Source of the DNA: Austropuccinia psidii
Lineage: Eukaryota; Basidiomycota; Pucciniomycetes; Pucciniales; Sphaerophragmiaceae
Length of the DNA stretch: 64,000 nucleotides
Reading direction: 5' to 3'
NCBI GenBank assembly: GCA_023105745.1
Contig: JALGQZ010000004.1
Location: 64,720,612-64,784,611 of the forward strand
Positions 11,601 through 24,463 of this stretch are shown in pieces (the stretch's first letter is position 1; each line of letters opens with the position of its first letter). The notes under the pieces are model-generated. The model did not search any database, had not been told where the DNA came from, and saw only the letters and a list, made by a program, of their open reading frames with translations. A program made the translations under genes and the position numbers.

Positions 11601-14240
11601 TAAGTGTTTCTCTGAGGCTTTTTCCTCATGTTTTATAACAGTAACTTTTTCTTATTGATCAAGAAGCCAAATTTTTTTCATTTATTATCTCCTATGGTAA
11701 AATATTTATGACATAAATTGATAAGTAATCATTTCCAAGTATGGAATAGTTACTATTAAATTTGTACATTAATTCAAACTCCACTTTCATTATTATATAT
11801 TGAGATGGATGTGGGAAAATAAGTGTTAAGTCTATGATTCTACAAGTTTCATTCTTTCAATTGCAATACTAAACTTGAATCTTTGTATTGGTATTAGTTT
11901 ATTTTCCCAATCTGTTACAAGTCTTTGTAGATAATTTCTTCCAGCACATGTGAAGTATGCTCCTGTGCGCATATTTACTCTTTTCTCTTGATCGCTTAAC
12001 ATAAAAATACTTATACTTTATTTTCCAGAAGTATAGCCCATTCCTTTTTCAGGTTTGATTATATGGAGTTTGGCATCCTTTATATTTGTAAGGCATGTAT
12101 CAGATGTTCCAATTTGTGTCAAATTTGAGCTTAAATCTAGAACTCCATTGATTGCATGAATATTATTAATTTGGGAATTAATTATATTGATATCATCACC
12201 TTAAGATGTTTCTGATTCTTCAATATCCTTTTAAGAATAAGAATATTCCTCTTTATCATTGTGGTCTTCTTCTTCCACAATTTCATTGATTTTTGCCTTT
12301 TTGATACAACTATTAGCTAAGTGCCAAATACCACCAAATTTATGGAATTTAATTTTCCCATTAGTGTTATTGGTTTTGAAAGGATCTATTTCTTTGTAAT
12401 TTTTAATAAATGGCTTATTTGTACATTTTATGTCCAATTTTTTCCATGTTATGACACTTTTAGTTCTTGTTATAATTTCATCTATTCCATTGATATATTC
12501 TTTAGTGGAACATGGTTCTATGCACCTGCTTCTTAGGGAATTTTCCATTTCTCCTCCCCATTTTTTGAGTATTTTAATATGCACCATCTTTTGTGAAATT
12601 TCTGAATATAATGCATTTAATCTTTCAAATTGTTTTAGGAACCACGTTAAAGGTTTGTCTTTTCTGGCTCAAAGAATGAGTATTCAAATGAATTTTCTAT
12701 TTTATACCTCCAAGAATAATTTGTCAACTTGGTGATTAATTAATTTTCCCACCAAGACCAGGTATTTTTTCCATTTATTTGTCTTATGCCATAATACCAT
12801 CTTTTTTGAGATCTTTCAAAAAATGAATGCAATTCTGCAGTTATTAGTTCATCTAATATTGAATAATCTTTTTACAACATATCAATTGTCTTAATGAAGG
12901 AAATTTGGTCATATTATCCTTCACCTGTGGATTTTGGCCATTCTTTAAGTTTGGGGCTTCTTTCATTAGGACTTGGATATTGTCATGATGGTTTAATTCT
13001 GTTATGGAGGGGTCTGTTAATTCTGCTTTTGGCTTAACAAGGCTTCTTATATGGGAAAATGACGTTAATAACTTTGACATATTTAAATTGGCCCCATTTA
13101 CTTTATCCATTTTATCAGTAATAATTCTGATTTCATCTTTAAGATTCATTCTTGCTTAATCACTTTTTTCTACATGGTCTAGCAGTAGTTTTTGATTTTA
13201 TTAAGTGTTTTCTCAATTTTTTTTAAAAGAAATGGATAATTTTCTCAACTTCTCTGTCAAGTTGTAAATATTTTGGTAATAATTTATTGTAAAAGTATTT
13301 TCTTTGATAACTTTTACCTACACGTAAAACTATTGTTGACTTTGTATTAATTTTTTAGTATTATAAAGTGAAATCTTTGGCTTGTTATTTTAAACCATAA
13401 ATCCAATGTTATCTATATCTTTTTTGTTTTGAACAACAATTTGAGTGAAAATGATATACTATTATTTATTTATTTTAGTGATAATAAGCTTTATTTTATG
13501 TTTTTAAGGGTAAGATACCATGCTTGATTTCTGGACATTATTTAAAGCCTCAGGAGAAAAAGTTATTTCTTTAGGAAAGATGGCTGTATTATTCTTTGTT
13601 TCTCTTTGTCCTTGAATTTTATCAAAGCTATGGCCATTTTGAATAGATTTCCCATGTCATCTTTTTGGATTATTGGGAACCTATAACTGGGGAAATATGG
13701 TTTTGTCCACTTTTTTTATTGTTCTTCTTCCATTCTTGGGCAGTTTGGTTGGCTTGTGGCTTGCTGAAGGAAGCTAATGGGGCTTCTTCCTTTCTTTCCT
13801 CTCTCTTTTTGTTGTTCCATTAATTTATTTTCTTGATTTGGGGTTTGGATGATAGTGGATTCCATCCATTGGATTATTTCACTATTTCCTCCTCCTTAAA
13901 AGATTTTTTGAGGATGTGCCAGGAGTTCATCACCCCTTGGTGGATTTGTGGCAGCATTTCCCAATCTGTGTCTTTGCAAACTGTGTAGTAATGTTTGTAC
14001 TGGCTCATGTAGATTTCTATCTAAGGTCCCTGAATGTGATTGGTATTTGTTGGAAGGACTCATACTTAGTTCAAATCCTTGTCTGGAGATTATGGGCATT
14101 TCTGGGACTTTACTTTGGGATATGTCACTTCCTTGTGGGGATTTTTCCCTTTATTTTCTCTTTAGTGAGATCATTTATACTTCTAATTCCATCTCCATCT
14201 GATTGGATGGAGTATTGGAAAAATATGCTAGTAGTCATAA
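8634..14240 (-). pseudogene. Gag-pol remnant of element X
   Basis: Fragments in all three minus frames match the polyprotein of copy A in order. Gag N-terminal pieces lie at 13896-14099, the capsid region at 12231-13149 and protease debris near 11700-12050. Reverse transcriptase is at 10977-11255, RNase H with [10 protein letters not shown] at 10053-10274, and integrase C-terminal sequence at 9191-9385. Frameshifts and stops interrupt every domain, so no protein can be made. The upstream leader exon, with stops, can still be traced at about 14300-14450. The region is homologous to the coding part of copy A throughout, with no sign of independent genes. Confidence 0.85.
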
Positions 14241-14890
14241 TTGAAATGAAATGATAAAAGAGAGATTTATTCTTTTATGGATTTTAAAGAAATGTGCTCA
14301 CCTTCAGAGTCCTGAAAAAAAAAATTTATTAGATTTTCTTTTCTTATCTACAGTTGGTGTTGGAGAGCTTTCACAAGTTTATTCCATAAATCTTTCAATA
14401 GTGGCTTTATCTTCCTCTATTGGGTTATTTTTAAACACTAAAAGAGGAATGAATATAGGTATTTTTATAAAAAGTGTTATCTTTGGAAAGATATGGAAAT
14501 TTCAACATGAAAAATTCCTTTAATATCCTTTTATAAAAGAGAAATGAGCAGAAAAAATGAATAGCAATGAATAAAATGATTTTTTTATATTTTGATTTCG
14601 AGTTTTTAGAAAAAAATGTAAAAATTATTCCCTAGAATGAAATTAAAATAGAAACTCAGTTTAATTTATGAATATATTTTTTAATCACTATAGTAACTCA
14701 AAGAAAGTTTTTGCAAGTCTAAGAATGTGAAAAACAACATGGAAGACATTAAAATTGCTTTCCAAATTCCTCAATATATTTCAAAATAAATAAATATAGC
14801 ATTATTATATAATTTGATGATTATAATTTTAATCTATTATTGGACAAACTCAATTTGAATATTCTTATAAGGTCTTTAAAGTTAATATTT

Positions 14891-16790
14891 TGTAGAGGGT
14901 TTGACTATGAAAAAATAAGTAAATATTATAAATATTTCACTTATGGTACTATTAATGTCCTTAAGAATTTGATAAATAAGATGAAAAATTATTATAATTA
15001 TGGCATAAAATAATTATAGTAATATAATTTATATTCTAAAAAAATGATATAACAAAAATAAATATATTGTTATATGATTATTAATATATTTAAGGATCTT
15101 TATTATTGTTACCAACAAATAATAAAGGCTTAAAAATTTTTTTTAATAATAAAAATAAATAAATAAATAACCATAATATTTCCAATATTTGAGTTATATA
15201 TTAATAATGAAATTAGTAGAAGTAATAATAGAGAAAAATTATTATAAAAAAGAAAAATAACCTACTTTTAACACTAAATGTAATAATTTCTAATGATTTT
15301 ATGCCAAAAGTGTAAATAAAACCTATTTAAATTGCATTTACAAAATAAAATAAGAGAAATTACAAATATTCTTAATTTTACATGGAAAACAGGATTTTTT
15401 TAGAGAAATATAACAAAAACAATGAAAAATTGGATTAATAATGTCAAAATTCATTATTATAGTAAATATTACCTTTTTTATTTGATAATATAAAAGATTT
15501 TACCCTTTTGTGTAGTGTTTTATTGTTTTTGATGCATCTTAGGGGGAAATAGAGTAAAAAGAGCTCTATTTATAGTGAATTCCTCCGTTATTGAGTCCAA
15601 CAGGCTTCTATTAAATGTGTACTTATAGTATCCACCGGAATAGATAATTTTTTTAAGGTTTAGTGATGATTACATCATAATTAAACCATCTTATGTCATT
15701 ATTACACGATTATTTAGAGTTATCACTATAGCGCTAAGTTTGATGACCTCATAGGCTTGGAAGAGGCCTTGAATTCATGTATCTTATTAGAATTAATTAT
15801 AATCTAATAGTATTCACCAGTTTTATAACTTATATGACAGTTGAACTTAAAATAAGATTACAGTGAGTGATCATAAATGATCAATTTTAAGCTTAAACTT
15901 TGATCAATAATAACTTTCAAGTTATAAACACTAAAGCCATTGAGAGAGTGAATTATTATAGCTTGACATTTCCTTACTGAACTTCCAAGAGAATCTTATT
16001 ACATCATCAAAACTCTATTTTTGATGATTTTTCTTGTAACTCATCTTTTCTGTCAAAATTTACTATTTTAAACTTCAAGCCATGATTTAAGGGGCTTTTA
16101 CCTTGAATATTATGATAAAAAATACATCATTATTCACATATAAACCATTTAAACCTGAATATTCACTTTATTTCAAGTTTGGAGTACTTTCACAGCAAAG
16201 TGGTCAACAGCTATAGCAATTTTGTTTAATAAACCCTTACAAGTTATGACCTTGTTTGTAATTTGTCAAATGAAACTCATATCTGTATTCCTACAGCAAT
16301 TAAGTGCTAGCTTTGTTTCTGGTTTAGCTCTATATCATGTATGTTTCAGGAGATATTGGCTAAAAACCATTAATGTATGCACTGATCACAAAAGTGCATA
16401 CATTCAGCTTAATTGCTTAAGTATTAACTTTATGGAAATGAAATAAAATTGTATTATGTGTAGTTTTTCATGTGGAATCAATTGGTGAAATACATTTCAC
16501 ATGTTGTTCCATTGATTTCTGAGATAAATAAGAATTTATGTCTTCTTATGGCATTTTTACTTATTACCCATTAGGTATTGATTTTACAGATATGCCATAA
16601 AAATGATATATATGTGTTTCATAATGTAGAATATAATGTTGTAATTTGTTTCAAATTTTTATTCACCAGATTATAAGTTAATTCAGAATTCATGACTTTT
16701 TATGGTATTTTTACTTATTTTAAGATAATTATTTGGAGGAGTACTTATTGTGACCTTTTTGGATATGTGGTCATATCTCAAAGGCTCACA
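14891..16790 (-). repeat. 3' LTR of element B
   Basis: The repeat starts TGTAGAGGGTTTGACTATGA and ends AAGGCTCACA, next to a polypurine-type TTCCCTACCACA on the plus strand. Its partner is 35065-36986. Shared blocks include the promoter-proximal segment near 15550-15580 and the ATATGCCATAAAAATGATAT stretch near 16590. Confidence 0.85.
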
Positions 16791-17150
16791 TTCCCTACCA
16801 CAAAAATGGATTGTACTACAATATGATATAGTTAATTAGGGTATCATACACTTTCCTACCTCTTCATTAGACTTTTATTAGTCTTGAATCTTAATAGTGC
16901 TTAACTCTTCTATTCTTTAGATCTTCTTTCATTTTTGAAACTTTATAGTAGTTTATCAAAATTAGTTATATTTTTTTCAAGGAGCCATCCATCTTCATGA
17001 GTTGGTTTTCTATACTTTACAAGGTATTCAATTTCTTTTTTGTTTATTGTCCTTCTTTCTTTAAGGACTTTTACAACTTTCTTTTCTTCTCCTTCTTCTA
17101 GAGGAGAGATTCCAAGTGGGGGTTTATTTCTTAGTGGAAATATTTTTTTG

Positions 17151-17975
17151 TCACTTGAGCTGTAAGGTTGGGTGTTTGTTCATAAGCTCACCTGTTAGCT
17201 CTAATTGCACAGAATTAGGTCTATGTAGTGCTTTTATCACAAATGGTCCTTTGAATTGATCTTTCAATTTCTTTGGGTGTTTGATATTATTAATATTCAG
17301 AGTTGATACCAATACCAAGTATCCTACTTTATAGTCAGGTGGTTTATGGCTTTTATCCCATACCTCTTTTGCATATTTGAAAGAGTCTTGCATACATCTG
17401 TTTGCATGATGTCTTTCTTTGTGAAGAATTATTTTAAAACTGCTTGCTATTTTATGTTTATCCACTAAATCCTTTTTGAGGGTATCATAAGGAAGTCTTG
17501 GATTTCAACCTTTTTCTAACATTTCTGGTGTTTTTCCAGTTGAAGAATGTATTGAGGTTTTATATTCAAGTTCAAGAGATAGTATTAGGGTGAACCAATC
17601 ATGAGTAAAGCCATCACAGTCTTTGAATTCTAGTCCATAAGCACAGAATCTTCTGATCATGTCTTCTAAGGTCTGTATCATTCTTTCTTCTAGACCATCA
17701 GTTTGAGGGTGGTAAGCTGTTGAGAATGATAGCTTTGTTCCAAACAAGTTATGCAGGTTTGTCCACAATGCTTAAGTGAATTTTGGGTCTCTGTCACTTA
17801 TGATATTTAGGAATAAGCCTGTGTGGCTAATAACTTTATTCCATATCATTATGGCTCTGTCCATAGCAGTGTCATCTTTATGACATGGTAAGAGCATTTG
17901 AGTCTTTCTGTATCTGTCAGCCAGTACTAGGCATGCATTAGAACTCCTGTCTCCTCCTGGAGGTAAGGCTGTTAC
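17151..17975 (-). pseudogene. Integrase C-terminal half of element B
   Basis: Minus-strand frames at 17772-17975, 17505-17768 and 17151-17465 encode the integrase core after the first catalytic Asp. [17 protein letters not shown] and the [11 protein letters not shown] motif are visible, followed by the C-terminal SH3-like part (GYLVLVSTLN...KALHRPNSVQLEL). The core is broken by stops after DPKFT and after EKG. The catalytic Glu segment reads LEERMIQ instead of LAERMIQ. The 5' part of the same gene continues at 28625 on the other side of copy A. Confidence 0.9.
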
Positions 17976-19981
17976 TGTGAGCCTTTGAGATATGACCACA
18001 TACCCAATAAGGTCACAAAAAGGACTTAGAATAATTATACCTTTAATATAATTATATTAAAATTACTTAGAATAATTATACATTAAAGATAATTACTTAA
18101 AGATACAAGAAATACCATAAATTGGTACAAAAATTGGTTTAAATTAAAAAACCAATGAATCAACATGTAAAATAAATTAAACCATTGGATTCCCCATGGT
18201 AAAATACACATATAAAATTTTTATGGCATATCTGTAAAGTCAATATTTAATGAGTTATAAGGTATAATACCTTATAAAAACCATAAAACCTTATTTATCT
18301 CAAGAACTAATGAAGCAACATGTGAAATTAATTGTACCAGTGGGTTCCCCACGAAAAACCACACATAAAACAATTAATAAGCTAATTTCCAAAGTTAATA
18401 CTTAAGGAATTAACCTGAATATATGCACTTTTTTGGCCAACGCATATATTTAAGGATCATAGCTAATATCTCCTAAACTATACATGATAGAATGATGAAC
18501 CAAAAATAAAGTTACCACTTAATTACTATAAGAACACAGATATGAACTTTATTTTACAAATTATAAACAAGGTTAAAACCTATGATGAAATATTGACAAA
18601 AATCAACAGAGCTGTTGACCACTTTGTTGTGAAAGTGTTCCAAACTTAAAAAAAAGTATACAGTTGGATTCTACTAGCTCATTCGTGAAGAATGATGTAA
18701 TTTTTATTATTAAATTCAGGGTATAACCCCCTGAAATCAAGGTTTGAAGTTTAAAATATTGAATTTTGACAGAAAAGATGAGTTACAAGAAAAATCATCA
18801 AAATTAGAGTTTTGATGATGTAATGAAAAGCTCTTGGCAGCATAATGAGGTTATGCCAGGCTATCAGAATTCACTATTTGAATTGCTGTAGCGTAAAAAT
18901 CTTAAAAGTTATTGAGGATCAAAGTTTGAGCTTAATTGGAGCAGTTATGATCACTCACAGTAACCTTAAATTAAGTTTAACAGTCTTAAGAGTGATAAAA
19001 TTGGTGAATACTATTAGTTTATGATTAAAACTAATAAAATTCACGAAATTTGGGGTTCTGCCAAGCCTCTGATGTCATCAAACGTAGAGTTATAGTGATA
19101 ACTCTAAATAATGGTGTAATAATGATGTAATATGGTTTGATCATGATGTAATCATCATCAAACCTTAAAATATTGATCAATTCCAGTGGATATGATCAGT
19201 ACACGTCTACTAGAAGCCTGTTGGACTCTAGGAGGGAGGTATTTACTATAAATAGAGCTCTTTTTACTCTATTTTCCCCTCAGACGCATCAAAAACATTA
19301 AATCAATTAAATCAAAGGTAATTTCTTTATTCTTTATATATAAAACTATTATATTATTAAAGACCAAAGACCACCTTATTATAATCATCTATTTTGACGT
19401 TATTAAATCATTTATTTAATTGTTTTTGTTAAAAATCTCTCTAAAACTCATTTCCACGTAAAAATCCAGAATAATTTGTAATTTTCTTTATTTTTATTGT
19501 AAATACAATTTGAAAAGGTTGTATTTATATTTTTTTGGCGTAAAATATTTCAAAATTATTATATTAAGTGTCAAAAGTAGGTTATTTTCTCTTATTATAA
19601 TAATTTCTCTATTATTACTCTCTTAATAATTCTCTAATTAATATAAATAGTATTTATATTAATTCATAACTTTAATATTAGTAATATTATTGTTATTAAT
19701 TGGTTTTTATTAATAAAAAGCAATTTTTTACGCCTTTATTATTTGTTGGTAACAATAATAAAGAGATTTTTAAATATATTAATTATTTTATATTATATTT
19801 TCATAATATAAATTATATTATTAGATTTATTTAATAATATAATTATTTTACGCCATAATAATAATAATTATTTATTATTATTATATTTTTAATCTTATTC
19901 ATTCATTTAATAAGGACATTCAGAGTACAATAAGTAATAAATTAGTAATTTTTACTTATTGTTTCATAGTCAAACCTTACA
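17976..19981 (+). repeat. 5' LTR of element A
   Basis: It starts TGTGAGCCTTTGAGATATG and ends GTCAAACCTTACA. It contains a promoter (TATAAATA at 19247) and a candidate splice donor, AAAG|GTAATTTC, at 19318. A short self-complementary block, TCAGGGTATAACCCCCTGA, lies near 18717. The partner copy is 26616-28619. Confidence 0.95.
19247..19254 (+). promoter_or_regulatory. TATA box of the A 5' LTR
   Basis: TATAAATA lies in a well-kept context, TTTACTATAAATAGAGCTC, followed about 25-35 bases later by a pyrimidine-rich TTTTCCCCTCAGACGC that is a plausible transcription start region. The same block occurs in the 3' LTR (27886-27893) and in reverse in the LTRs of B (near 15565 and 35745). This agrees with a polymerase II promoter marking the U3/R boundary. 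Confidence 0.7.
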
Positions 19982-20000
19982 TTTGGGGGCCTGGCCGTGA
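19982..20000 (+). other. Primer-binding-site block of element A
   Basis: Directly after the LTR comes TTTGGGGGCCTGGCCGTGA, a strikingly GC-rich block in AT-rich DNA and in the usual place of the minus-strand primer site. The same block, with small changes, follows the 5' LTR in B, X and F. It contains TGG, as expected for pairing with a CCA end. The bases after the acceptor-length segment do not look like the complement of a tRNA T-arm, so the primer is uncertain. Confidence 0.65.
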
Positions 20001-20475
20001 TATTTACTTAAAAGACCTTTAAAAAGATTCTAATTGGGTTTATCCAATAATAAATTATATTTATAATCATAAAATTATATAATAATTTTATATTTTATTG
20101 ATTTTAGAAGCTATTGAGGCATTTGGAAAGCAATTGTACTGTCTTACACGTGGTTTTTCACATCCTTAGACTTGCAAGAAATTTCTTTGAGTGACTCTAG
20201 TGATTAAAAAAGATATTATATAAATTAAAAATAATTTTTATTATAATTTAATTTTATAAAGAATCATATTAATTTTTATTTTATTCCTTAAAAATAAAAA
20301 ATATAAAAAATATTAAAAAATATTAAAAAACAATAAAAAAAAGTTATTTTTATTCATTTTTATTCATTTCTTTGTTCATTAAAGATATTAAAGAAATTTC
20401 TACGTGGAAAATTGCCATATCTTACCAAAAATAACACTTCTTATAAAAAGACTTATATTTATTTGTCTTTTTTAG

Positions 20476-20625
20476 TGTTTGAAGATAACCCAACAGAAGA
20501 CAACCAAGCTACTGTTGAGAGATTGGTGGAAGAAACTTGTCAAAGTTCTCCAACACCAGTTATCACCAAAAGAAAGAAAGCTAAGAAATTAGACTTTCCA
20601 GGACCCACCATTCAAGACTCTGAAG
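20476..20625 (+). CDS. Putative leader exon upstream of gag (element A)
   Basis: A 150-nt stretch is open in one frame, starting FEDNPTEDNQATVERLVEE. It sits between a strong 3' splice site (polypyrimidine, then TTTTTTAG, at 20475) and a 5' splice site (GAAG|GTGAGC at 20626). The intron that follows would be 20626-20710, ending ACTACCAG. The equivalent exon is visible in B (34474-34622), in X with stops (about 14300-14450) and, with different sequence but the same borders, in F (56614-56772). The exon has no ATG; the coding start of any spliced product is unknown. Function unknown. Confidence 0.5.
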
Positions 20626-20699
20626 GTGAGCACCTCTTTTATAATTGACATAATAAGATTTTTATCCTAAAATACTTTTATTTCTTATTTTCTTAAATT

Positions 20700-23600
20700 A
20701 TGACTACCAGAAGAGGTTCCCAATACTCCATCCAATCAGATGGAGCTGGACTCAGAGGTAGAACTGATCCCTCAAAAGGGAAAAGAAAGGGCAATATCCC
20801 CAGTGGAACAGAATCCACACAAGGAAGTGCCTTATCCCAAAGGCAAGTCCCAGAAATGCCCATGATATCTGAACCTGAATTGGAGCTAATTATGAGTAAC
20901 TCAAATAGGTACAAATCACATTCAGAGGGCTCAAATAGACATCTACATGAGCCAGTACAAGCAGTATTACACAGTGTACAAGGACAAAGATTGGGAAATG
21001 CTGCCTCAAATACACCAAGGAGTGATGAACTCCTGGCACATCCTGAAAAAGTTCCTCAAAGAGGAGGAGATAGTGAAATACTGCAATGGATGGAATCCAC
21101 TGTCATCCAAACCTCAAATCAAAAAAATCAAGGATTACCACGCCAAAAAGAGGGAGGCAACCAAGGAAGAAGCCCCAGTAGCTTCTACCAGCAAGCCTCA
21201 AGCCAGCCCACTTCCCCAAGAAGGGAAGAAGAACAAGAAAAAGCATTGGAGGAAACCATATTCCCCAAGCTACAGGATCCCAAGAATCCAAAAGGATGCC
21301 ATGGACAATGTTTTCAACATGGCCAGAACCTTGATGGAATTCAAGGACAAGGAAGAGCAAAGAATGAGACAGCCTCATTTCCCAAAGAAATAACCTTGTC
21401 CAAAGATGTTGTAAATACTTTAACAGAAATTAAAAATAGTATATTACCTCTAAAAGAAATTAAAGATAATTTATTATCACTACAAGAAATAAATAACAAT
21501 TTATCTTCTTCAACAAAAATTGTTGTGCAAAACAAGAAAGAAATTGACAACATTAAGTTTATTGTTGAAAATAATAAACCAAAGAATTTAATTGACAATA
21601 CTCAAAAATTAATACAAGGACAACAAGAATTGTATAAATACATAAAAGATATCAAAGACAAGACTTTGACAATCAATTATGATGTGAGTATTGACAATCT
21701 TACAGAAAAATTAAATAAATTAAGTATTTCTGTAGAAAAATTTGAAGAAAAGACTTCATCACACCAAAAATTACTTTTGGACCATGTGGAAAAAAGTGAT
21801 GAAGCAAGAATGCATCTGAAAGATGATATTCAGAGTGAAATAAGGCTTATTACTGAAAAAATGGATAAAATTAATGAGGCTAATTTAAATATGCCAAAGT
21901 TATCAACTCCATTTTCTCATATAAGAAGCCCTGTTAAAACAAAAGAGGAATTATCAAATCCTTTCATAACAGACTTGAGTCACCAAGATAATAGCCAAGT
22001 CTTAATGAAGGAAGCACCTCAATTGAAGGAATGGCCAACATTCACAGGAGAAGGTGAATATGACCACATGTCAATTATTAAAACAATTGACATGTTACAA
22101 GAAGACTATGCCATACCAGATGAATTAATCACTGCAAGATTACATTCATTGTTGGAGAAATCTGCAAAAAGATGGTATTATGGCATAAGACAAACAAATG
22201 GTAAAAATACCTGGTCTTGGTGGAAACAAGAAATAATCACCAAGTGGGCAAATGATGCCTGGAGGTATAAGATAGAAAATGCATTTGAAAACTCTTTCTT
22301 TGACCCAGAGAAAGACAAACCTTTAACTTGGTTCTTGAAACAAGTTGAAAGGCTTAATGCACTGTACCCAGAAATGTCACAAAAGATTGTGCACATGAAA
22401 ATACTCAAAAAATGTGGAGGGGAACTAGAACATGCCCTAAGAGGAAGATGTATAGAAACATTCTCCACAGAAGAGTATATAAATGCACTAGAAGATATAG
22501 TGACAAGAACAAAAATTGGCAGGACTTGGAAAAAATTGGACATTAAAAGCCCAAATAAACCATTTATCAAAAAAGATAAATCAAAAGAATCCTTTAAGCC
22601 CAATACATCCAACAATAATGAGCAAAGAAAATGCCATAAATGTGGAGGTATTGGACACTTAGCCAATAATTGCCTTAAAAAAGCAAAGATTAATGAAATT
22701 GTGGAAACAGAAAACCACAATGACAAAGAAGAGGAATCTGACTCTGAAAAAGAGACAGAAGAGTCAGAAAGCTCTGAAAGTGATGAAATCAATATAATTA
22801 ATGCACAAATTAATAATATTGATATAATTTATGAAGTACTGGATGTTAATTCAAACTTACCACAAGTTGGAACATCTGACACAAACCTGACAAAAATACA
22901 AGATGCCAAAATGTATAGAACCAAACCTGCAAGAGGAAAGGGATATACAGCTGGAAAATCAAGTATAAGTATTGTTATGGTTGATAACCAAGAAGGAAAA
23001 GTTAACTTGGATACAGGAGCATATTGCACTTGTGTTGGCAAAAGTTATTTAAAAACCATTGTCCCAAACTGGCAAGAAAAACTTATGCCAATACAAGGTG
23101 TCAAATTTAGTAGTGCAAGTGAGGGCATGAAGCCCCTTGGAATAATTGATTTAACACTAATTTTTCCTCATCCCTCACAATGTGTCAGAATTAAAGTAGA
23201 GTTTGTAGTAATGGACAACTGTACTAGTAATCATTTCATACTTGGGAATGACTACTTATCAATCTATGGTATAGATATCTCCAACCAAAAAGACAGATAT
23301 TTTACCATAGGAGATAACAAAAGACAAAAGTTTGGCTTCTTAAATAACAAAAAACAAATCACAGTTATTAAGATGGAAGAAAAAATTCCAGAAAAAGAAC
23401 TTTTTATATCTGAACAACTTAAAGAGGCAGAATTCAATCAAGAATTAACAAAAAAAATGAAAGAAAAATTGATTGACCTCTTATTTAAGTATAAAAATGC
23501 CTTTGCAACTGACAAAAAGCCACTAGGAGCCATAATTGGACATGAAGTGGATATAATTCTTAATGTAGAAAAGCCTTACCCACCTTTATTAAGAAGACCT

Positions 23601-24443
23601 GCTTATCCAGCCAGTCCAAGAGCTAGAGAAGCCTTAGAGGTGCACATTAAAGAATTAATGGACCTTGGAGTATTAAGAAAGGTTGGACATAATGAACAAG
23701 TAGAAGTTACTACACCTGTCATTATAGCTTGGCATAATGGAAAATCAAGGATGGTAGGAGACTTCAGAGCCCTGAACACCTATACCATTCCAGACAGATA
23801 TCCAATACCAAGAATCCATGAGACATTGACCCAATTGTCACAAGCTAAGTTCATCACAGCTATGGATGCTCTTAAGGGTTTTCATCAAAATGTTTTAACA
23901 GAAAATGCTAAGAAACTACTAAGAATAATAGTCCATTGTGGAATTTTTGAATACTTAAGAATGCCATTTGGGATAAAAAATGCACCTTCCCATTATCAAA
24001 GAATGATGAATACCATATTCCCTGAAGAATTATCAGAAGGATGGTTAATTATCTATATTGATGATATCATAGTTTGCTCAGAAACTTGGGAAAATCACCT
24101 TACAAGACTAGAAAGGGTACTACAAAAAATAGTCCAAGTGAATATGAAAATTTCCTTGAAAAAGTGTCATTTTGCATATAGTGAATTAAAAGCACTAGGA
24201 CATGTTGTATCTGGACTTAGTCTAGGCATAGACAAAAATAAAGTAGCAGCAGTACTACTCAAACCAATGCCTCAAACCAAAAAAGAAATGCAATCATTTT
24301 TAGGATTTTCTGGTTACTATAGACAGCATATAAAGGACTTTGCAAAAATTGCCAAATCCTTATATAAATTATGTGACCAACAAACAGTTTATGAAATGAC
24401 TGAAGAAAGGGTCAAGGCATATGAAGAATTGAAAATTCACTAA
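20700..24443 (+). CDS. Gag-protease-reverse transcriptase part of the A polyprotein
   Basis: This is the first 1247 codons of a gag-pol polyprotein that packages and copies the element's RNA. The order is: Ser/Gln-rich N-terminus; predicted coiled coil (about residues 235-400); retrotransposon gag domain (about 440-610); CCHC zinc knuckle [14 protein letters not shown] (645-658); Ser/Glu acidic tract; aspartic protease with DTG at 771-773; and reverse transcriptase with YIDD at 1119-1122. The frame ends because one base is missing in an A-run near 24431-24436, where copy B keeps the longer form. RNase H and integrase follow in another frame from 24464. The ATG at 20700 is chosen because homologous starts in B (34396) and F (56562) sit at the same place before an ACC/ACT-AG splice-like site. 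The lesion may be a real mutation or an assembly error. Confidence 0.95.
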   Translation: MTTRRGSQYSIQSDGAGLRGRTDPSKGKRKGNIPSGTESTQGSALSQRQVPEMPMISEPELELIMSNSNRYKSHSEGSNRHLHEPVQAVLHSVQGQRLGNAASNTPRSDELLAHPEKVPQRGGDSEILQWMESTVIQTSNQKNQGLPRQKEGGNQGRSPSSFYQQASSQPTSPRREEEQEKALEETIFPKLQDPKNPKGCHGQCFQHGQNLDGIQGQGRAKNETASFPKEITLSKDVVNTLTEIKNSILPLKEIKDNLLSLQEINNNLSSSTKIVVQNKKEIDNIKFIVENNKPKNLIDNTQKLIQGQQELYKYIKDIKDKTLTINYDVSIDNLTEKLNKLSISVEKFEEKTSSHQKLLLDHVEKSDEARMHLKDDIQSEIRLITEKMDKINEANLNMPKLSTPFSHIRSPVKTKEELSNPFITDLSHQDNSQVLMKEAPQLKEWPTFTGEGEYDHMSIIKTIDMLQEDYAIPDELITARLHSLLEKSAKRWYYGIRQTNGKNTWSWWKQEIITKWANDAWRYKIENAFENSFFDPEKDKPLTWFLKQVERLNALYPEMSQKIVHMKILKKCGGELEHALRGRCIETFSTEEYINALEDIVTRTKIGRTWKKLDIKSPNKPFIKKDKSKESFKPNTSNNNEQRKCHKCGGIGHLANNCLKKAKINEIVETENHNDKEEESDSEKETEESESSESDEINIINAQINNIDIIYEVLDVNSNLPQVGTSDTNLTKIQDAKMYRTKPARGKGYTAGKSSISIVMVDNQEGKVNLDTGAYCTCVGKSYLKTIVPNWQEKLMPIQGVKFSSASEGMKPLGIIDLTLIFPHPSQCVRIKVEFVVMDNCTSNHFILGNDYLSIYGIDISNQKDRYFTIGDNKRQKFGFLNNKKQITVIKMEEKIPEKELFISEQLKEAEFNQELTKKMKEKLIDLLFKYKNAFATDKKPLGAIIGHEVDIILNVEKPYPPLLRRPAYPASPRAREALEVHIKELMDLGVLRKVGHNEQVEVTTPVIIAWHNGKSRMVGDFRALNTYTIPDRYPIPRIHETLTQLSQAKFITAMDALKGFHQNVLTENAKKLLRIIVHCGIFEYLRMPFGIKNAPSHYQRMMNTIFPEELSEGWLIIYIDDIIVCSETWENHLTRLERVLQKIVQVNMKISLKKCHFAYSELKALGHVVSGLSLGIDKNKVAAVLLKPMPQTKKEMQSFLGFSGYYRQHIKDFAKIAKSLYKLCDQQTVYEMTEERVKAYEELKIH
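20947..21393 (+). CDS. Overlapping reading frame inside gag of element A
   Basis: A 148-codon frame starts [18 protein letters not shown] and ends MRQPHFPKK. It lies wholly inside the gag region in a different frame. Its sequence looks like a true protein: WE-x-x-P, a GWNPLSSK segment, KKIK, and a C-terminal [13 protein letters not shown]. Element F, from a clearly different family, has the same frame with matching positions (QYKNWF..., [25 protein letters not shown]) at 55796-56369. The upstream part of this frame, back to the leader exon, is interrupted by stops at equivalent places in A and F. The product may therefore be separate, or reached by another splice. I do not recognise a domain; function unknown. 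Confidence 0.55.
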   Translation: MSQYKQYYTVYKDKDWEMLPQIHQGVMNSWHILKKFLKEEEIVKYCNGWNPLSSKPQIKKIKDYHAKKREATKEEAPVASTSKPQASPLPQEGKKNKKKHWRKPYSPSYRIPRIQKDAMDNVFNMARTLMEFKDKEEQRMRQPHFPKK

Positions 24444-24463
24444 CAAATGCCCCATTTCTTCTA

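Noticed and set aside
22178..22792. 204-codon minus-strand open frame
   Set aside because: It is the antisense of the gag/zinc-knuckle region of copy A, full of Ser/Leu/Phe, with no homologous open frame kept in B or X. The same holds for 25176-25499.
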